64,000 nt of DNA, taken from positions 87,630,958-87,694,957 of the forward strand of contig CP136069.1 in NCBI GenBank assembly GCA_032622095.1, read 5' to 3'. Below the pieces are notes generated by a model. It did not search any database. It was given only the letters and a program-made list of their open reading frames with translations, and was not told the origin of the DNA. Positions 59,681 through 64,000 of the stretch are shown one piece after another. The translations under genes were made by a program, and so were the position numbers. Positions within the stretch are counted from its first letter, which is position 1, and every line of letters starts with the position of its first letter. The stretch comes from Siphonodentalium dalli (taxonomy: Eukaryota; Mollusca; Scaphopoda; Gadilida; Siphonodentaliidae).

Positions 59681-59896
59681 CAGTAATGCCCAAAATAATA
59701 GACTCCTTAACCACAGCATAATTATTGGTAATTTTTCAGGATTTAGTCAAAAATAAGGCTTGTTGCCATTCATCGGAAAGCTCTCAGTGAGAGCTTTCCG
59801 ATGAATGGCAACAAGCCATATTTTTTCCAACCAAATCCTGGAAAATTACCCATAATTCTGCTGTGGTTAAGGAGTCGATTATTTAGGGCATTATTG
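59681..59896. repeat. Palindromic MITE, full copy
   Basis: Both arms are complete (centre CTCTCAGTGAGAG); flanked by TA. Confidence 0.88.
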
Positions 59897-59924
59897 TACA
59901 TGTATAGAACTTATATACCATCTT

Positions 59925-60165
59925 TAAAGACATATTATGGACTTGTTCGGGTGCTTGAAACTGATAAGTTAGTATTCAGGAGAAATGCCAACTAGAGGAA
60001 TGTAGTATTCAACTAACATCGCCGAAAATCACAAGCAAATTGACCATACCATGCCATAGAAAACATCATCTGAACTATGCTCCATTGTAAATATTTACAT
60101 CTCGATCGGGACGCAACTGTCATCGATAAACTAACAGAAATTATTTCGCCATTGAGAGTCATTCA
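59925..60165 (+). repeat. Dispersed repeat 'ACATATTATGGACTTGTTCGGGT', second copy
   Basis: A diverged partner of 53990-54225. Confidence 0.6.
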
Positions 60166-60628
60166 ACTCTCGTCCGGATAGGTTAACAATTATTTTGAGC
60201 ACCCACCCTCCCACCCAATATTTCTGCCTCAGTTTTGGGAGGAGGTACCACTTGTGCTAACGCTATACTTAGTGTGTTTAAGATCTAGATATGGGATCGT
60301 AGCCAGGATCCCATGTTTGGCACTTGGGTGGTACAAAAAAATGGGCTTCACCAATAACAAGAAAGCTGAAGGTCCATAAACAAGTTTTCGACTACCTGCT
60401 TCTTTATTGATTAATAAAAGGCAGTCATTAAGGCAAACCTGTCTTGTTATTAATGCAACCCAGTGGGATAAATAACTACTTTGAGCAAGATTATACTCCA
60501 TTTCTATTTAATCACCCTACCAGAGTAATGTTGTCAGAGATAGCAGGAATGAGCTACCAAGCCAGAAAAAAGTCAAATTGATTTACAGACCAAAAATATA
60601 ACAGTTCCATTTCAAAAGTTAGCATATA

Positions 60629-60812
60629 CAGTAATGCTCTATATAATCGACTCCTTAACCACAGCAGAATTATGGGTAACTTTTCAGGATTTAGTTGGAA
60701 ATATGGCTGAGAGCTTTCCAATGAATGGCAACAAGCCATATTTCTGACTAAATCCTGAAAAGTTACCCATAATTCTGCTGTGGTTAAGGAGTCGATATTT
60801 AGAGCATTACGG
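60629..60812. repeat. Palindromic MITE with centre deleted
   Basis: The left arm stops at AATATGGC and the right arm starts at TGAGAGC. It lies 29 nt beyond the donor of exon 2. Confidence 0.85.
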
Positions 60813-60841
60813 TAAAATTCAGGACAAAAAACAATTCTTAC

Positions 60842-61156
60842 CTTTGCATTCTCCTTCTCTAATGGAAATATCATCAATAGCTATAGATGCCAAATAGTTT
60901 GGAGACCCTGATTTGTCAGCAAAAACAATGGTGAAGTTGTCGTTGACAGGTAAGCTAAGACAGCCATAGTTCCATTTGATGTTTTGGGTAGTCCAGAATA
61001 TTTTGTTATCTAACGTTGAGTTATCTGAGTCAACAACAGACACTTCAATCCTGTACTGAGACTCTCTAGCCTTGTAATAGAACTGGAGATATTTCTGCAC
61101 ACTAGAGCCATAGTTGTAAGTCAGTGGACGGTTATTATATATCTGGTAGTAATAAC
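60842..61156 (-). CDS. Exon 2: MAM1, C-terminal half
   Basis: This 315-nt phase 1-1 exon has acceptor TTTTATAG and donor AAAG|GTAAGA. It begins GYYYQIYNN and ends with IAIDDISIREGEC, the conserved 'iaiDdi....C' end of MAM domains. The central LQFYYKA strand is also typical. A palindromic MITE ends 29 nt beyond the donor. Confidence 0.88.
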
Positions 61157-61332
61157 CTATAAAATATAATAAAAAGTGTAAATAACAGATGTACAATGAT
61201 TGAAATGAGGAAAAACGGCAACATCATATCAATTGTCAATCGATACTAAATAATTCATTTTCTATATTTTAGATCTAATTTCAGAGATTAATGTACATTT
61301 ACTCGATATTCTAATGATGTAGATTTGGTGAT

Positions 61333-61492
61333 ACAAAATTGATATTCTGTTTTTCAGACATTTCTATCACAAATTTAGCTGGACACATTTCAACTTATAT
61401 TTGACATTTCCCACAAAATTGATATTCTGTTTTTCAGACATTTCTATCACAAATTTAGCTAGACACATTTCAACTTATATTTGACATTTCCC
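61333..61492. repeat. Exact tandem duplication, 80-bp unit x 2
   Basis: The two units differ at a single visible position (GCTGGAC/GCTAGAC), so the duplication is recent. Confidence 0.92.
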
Positions 61493-62159
61493 ATTGTTAT
61501 TTCTGATAATATTATAGTTTTTGTTTTGGTTTGTTTAAATTGTATGGTGGTTCTCATAAGAAATAACTCTTGTTTAGAAGAACACCTTGGTCATGGTTTC
61601 TGCATTTAAAAACTGGTTTCCAAATATTCAGTCCTCGAAATTGGTCATGGCAATAAGCAATGCCGTTGAAAATTCCGTGGCAACATGTGGAATCTAACAT
61701 GCCACAGCATTATTAAAGTTTGCTGTGGGACATTTTTCCTAATTTTGAACGATCAATATTCTTCTTCCTTTTTTTTTATAATTTATTAACTTTTTTGTTA
61801 CAATTTGTTCAAACATTTACATAAAGTGTATATAAATATATATTTTTAACAATTGAGTTGAGTCACAGCAGCCCAATCGAAGAGATGCGGAAAACGATAT
61901 ACATATAGCTCTCCGCGTCTACCCGAACAGGCAGCTGAAACACAAGATAAGTTACAAATTTTGAGGAAAGACACAATGTTCATATTACTGTTAATTTGGC
62001 TGGGGGATCAATATTCTTAACTAAAATTAAATGTATTCTACTTAAAAGAATTGCATTTGGATTTAAAATCAATGTAAAAATTAAGATTTTTTTTACACAG
62101 ACACTTAAAGAACAAGGGATCAATCTTAATCCTTCCACAACTAGAGCTTCTTGAAATTT

Positions 62160-62390
62160 TGCATTAACCCTGTGCCAATGTATTCTCTTATATATGTGAG
62201 TCTCCCATAGGGAGCTTCGCATGTATAAGATAACACATTGGCTTAACAATATTTACCTTGACCTTTTAAGCCAGTGCATTCTCTTACTAAAGCGAGGCTC
62301 CCTATGGGAGACTCGCACATATAAGAGAATGCACTGGCACAGGATCTTTAATGCTGCAACAGTGCAGCTCCGGTCATGAAAGCATTAAAT
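62160..62390. repeat. 'ATATAAGAGAATGCA' tandem-hairpin repeat
   Basis: Two complete hairpins, between exons 1 and 2. Confidence 0.82.
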
Positions 62391-62509
62391 AAGCTCTTGA
62401 AATGACTGTAAGGAACTATTAAAAACACTTTTAGTAGAAAATTCCTAAACACAAACAGTTTCAATACAGATATCGATATCACAAAAATTACTGTGAAGAA
62501 TACATGTAC

Positions 62510-62629
62510 CTGTTCCAGTTGTGTGATCATTATTGGGCCATTGATAGGAGTAACTTCTCATTCTACCACCACCATAAGAAATTGATCCACATGAGTCATC
62601 CTGCTCGTATGTACAGTTGTCAATCGATT
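62510..62629 (-). CDS. Exon 1 in window: MAM1, N-terminal half
   Basis: This 120-nt phase 1-1 exon has acceptor TTTTCAG and donor ACAG|GTACAT. It encodes the start of a MAM domain: CTYEQDDSCGSISY with the usual two cysteines, then YSYQWP and DHTTGT, which match the W...DHT..G stretch of the family. It joins exon 2 through a split Gly codon, giving the MAM-typical TGTGYYYQ. The upstream exon that donates the first base of the split codon lies beyond the window. Confidence 0.85.
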
Positions 62630-63774
62630 CTGAAAATAAAAATGAAAATATAAAAAAAAAAACACCCTAAACTCAAGCTGACATTGAGATGGTATTATAT
62701 GGAGTAGTTAACTGTATCAATCTTGTATAGCTTAATCAAACCCTTTCTTTACTAAATGGATTCTCCCACCCAGTTATTAAAGTGTATACTGTGAATGGCT
62801 TTAAATTCGTTGGTATCAATTTTCATGGTTCAGCTATTTATGACTTTTTCATGGGTTCGTAAATTTGTGGGTCCACCGGTAATAAATGTCAACTCTAAAC
62901 CCCAATAATAACAACCAAATCCAACTTATAGAAATGCAGACACCTGGATGAGTCATTGGAAATTGATCATCTGCACTGCAGGCATAATTGGCATGTCATG
63001 TGTCCAAGCTTTTGTTGCAGACTATAAGCTGGGTAAAAGTACTCGCTTCTCAAAATAAGCAATGCATGAATGGAGATTATTTACCAAAGTCAACATCTAT
63101 TAATCTGCACCATATAAAATACAACCCCAAACTGTCAACTGTAAAATGCAACTATGTCTTTTAAAAGCTGTTTAAAAAGTGGTAAGATTGATTTTCTGCC
63201 TCCTACAACTCCTGGATTACCTGACCCGAACCCTAGTTCGGATCATGATACTGCTCTACTTATACGCAAGTACTATAGCTAATGATTCAGTTGACACTGA
63301 ACTTGTCTCCAATTCCTGTCATCAATCTCGGAAAAGAAAACGTGGCGAGTACGTGACATACCATGAGCAAACACATGCGAAAATTGAGACATTCTATAGA
63401 CAGCAGTGTTGCCAGCGCATCTCGTAAATATTCTGCATTATTGAACTGGAAGGTTAGTGAAACAACTGAGTAGTATATATATCTGCGACCAGTATCGGAA
63501 ACTAAAAAAGAGCGGTGTGTGTGAACCCATAACATTGCAGCCAAAGTCACCACATGGAAACCCGCTCATGCTCGGTAATTTAATATTAACCATTTCTGTA
63601 CTATTTTAAGCATCATTGACAAGTAGTTACATGTATCCCATAGGAAATTTACATTCAACCATAGGTTGTTTTTTGAACTTATTATCTAAACATTTCCCTC
63701 AGTAAATAGGACGCCCTCTGTACTTTTATTTATCTATCGTCTACTTATATTACTTGTACTTCCCTGCAAATTAA
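62630..63774. other. Upstream intron, nothing recognised
   Basis: The exon preceding exon 1 must lie here or beyond the window; no MAM, LDLa or SRCR piece was found. Confidence 0.45.
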
Positions 63775-64000
63775 CTAGCGGTTTGACTATCCCAATGGGA
63801 CTATAAGAATACTCCCCCATGTTTTTAAAACACTAAGATGTTTCACATGTCAGTAAACATTTAGTTATAATAATAAAATAACAGATTCCCATTAGCAGGT
63901 GAACAACCCTAACCCCTAACCCTATTGACCGAAAAACGTAGGAATAAAAGCTCGAACAAAATTACGCATGTCAGACAGACGTCATAATCGCAGGTGCACA
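63775..64000 (+). repeat. Dispersed TACCCCCC repeat, cut by window end
   Basis: 5' part of the same family, homologous to 4150-4440 with an internal deletion. Confidence 0.7.

Larger units (their letters stand above)
1321..62629 (-). other. Gene span: multi-exon MAM / SRCR / LDLa modular protein (both ends outside window)
   Basis: Eighteen exons on the minus strand join into one open frame of 1161 codons. They encode six MAM domains, one group A SRCR domain and two LDL-receptor class A domains. Seventeen exons were found by MAM, SRCR or LDLa motifs next to splice signals, and their lengths and junction codons agree: every outer junction is phase 1, and the SRCR-internal junction is phase 2. 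No signal peptide, transmembrane segment, start or stop codon was found, so the gene continues beyond both edges. MAM domains are extracellular adhesion or oligomerisation modules, LDLa modules are small calcium-dependent ligand-binding folds, and SRCR modules occur in immune and adhesion receptors. The nearest described type is the MAM-and-LDLa-domain-containing protein class. Secretion or surface location is inferred from the domain types. Small exons may have been missed, particularly in MAM3. Confidence 0.85.

Noticed and set aside
1-64000. tRNA or rRNA genes
   Set aside because: No convincing A/B boxes with a cloverleaf or rRNA core segments were seen by eye; a tRNA-scan was not possible.

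Overview
This is a stretch of a eukaryotic, invertebrate animal genome. It is AT-rich, has long introns, carries split exons with GT-AG signals, and is crowded with transposable elements. The protein families (MAM, LDL-receptor class A and group A SRCR modules in one secreted or surface protein), a DIRS retrotransposon and the families of short foldback repeats fit a marine lophotrochozoan, most likely a mollusc (bivalve or gastropod). The species cannot be named from the sequence alone.

Host gene. One gene on the minus strand runs through nearly the whole window. I could assemble 18 internal coding exons by hand, from 62629 down to 1321 (3483 nt, 1161 codons, no stop). Both ends lie outside the window. 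The order is MAM1 (62629-60842), MAM2 N-half (54912-54754), an SRCR domain on two exons (53525-53372 and 47502-47306), MAM2 C-half (34309-33974), MAM3 (33188-27548), MAM4 (26726-22387), MAM5 (21753-17920), LDLa1 (13948-13841), MAM6 (10250-3397) and LDLa2 (1431-1321). Every intron is phase 1 except the one inside SRCR, which is phase 2, so each module can be inserted or skipped in frame. The SRCR domain sits in the middle of a MAM domain that would read straight through if the SRCR exons were skipped. The nearest described type is the 'MAM and LDL-receptor class A domain-containing protein' class.

Mobile elements. Intron 5 (33.97-47.3 kb region) holds the most striking object: an apparently intact DIRS1-type tyrosine-recombinase retrotransposon (37708-43758, minus strand) with gag, RT/RNase H and tyrosine recombinase ORFs, inverted terminal repeats and a complete internal complementary region. 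It sits inside a second copy of a 3.3 kb Harbinger-like element. The first copy (13969-17315) supplies the unoccupied insertion site. Other elements with visible boundaries are a second Harbinger-like element (6675-8339, TAA duplication), a hAT-like element (57512-58853, perfect 8-bp duplication), a second hAT-like element (10720-12112), an 834-bp element with 9-bp duplications (29645-30478), a piggyBac-like element (44476-46689, TTAA) inserted in a MITE, and a TA-flanked element (51120-53124). There is also a dead CR1-like LINE (22943-24335).

Small repeats. Three foldback families are scattered through the introns: a ~215-bp near-perfect palindrome (CAGTAATGCCCTAA ends), a GCAGAATGAGG family, and a tandem-hairpin family with 'TATATAAGAGAATGCA' arms. 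Five palindrome copies lie within about 13-42 nt of a host splice donor. A 9-unit ~165-bp tandem array (49560-51075), a 50-bp tandem repeat (9484-9687) and a 232-bp perfect-centre palindrome (55376-55607) are also present. No rRNA, tRNA, CRISPR or bacterial-type operon was seen.
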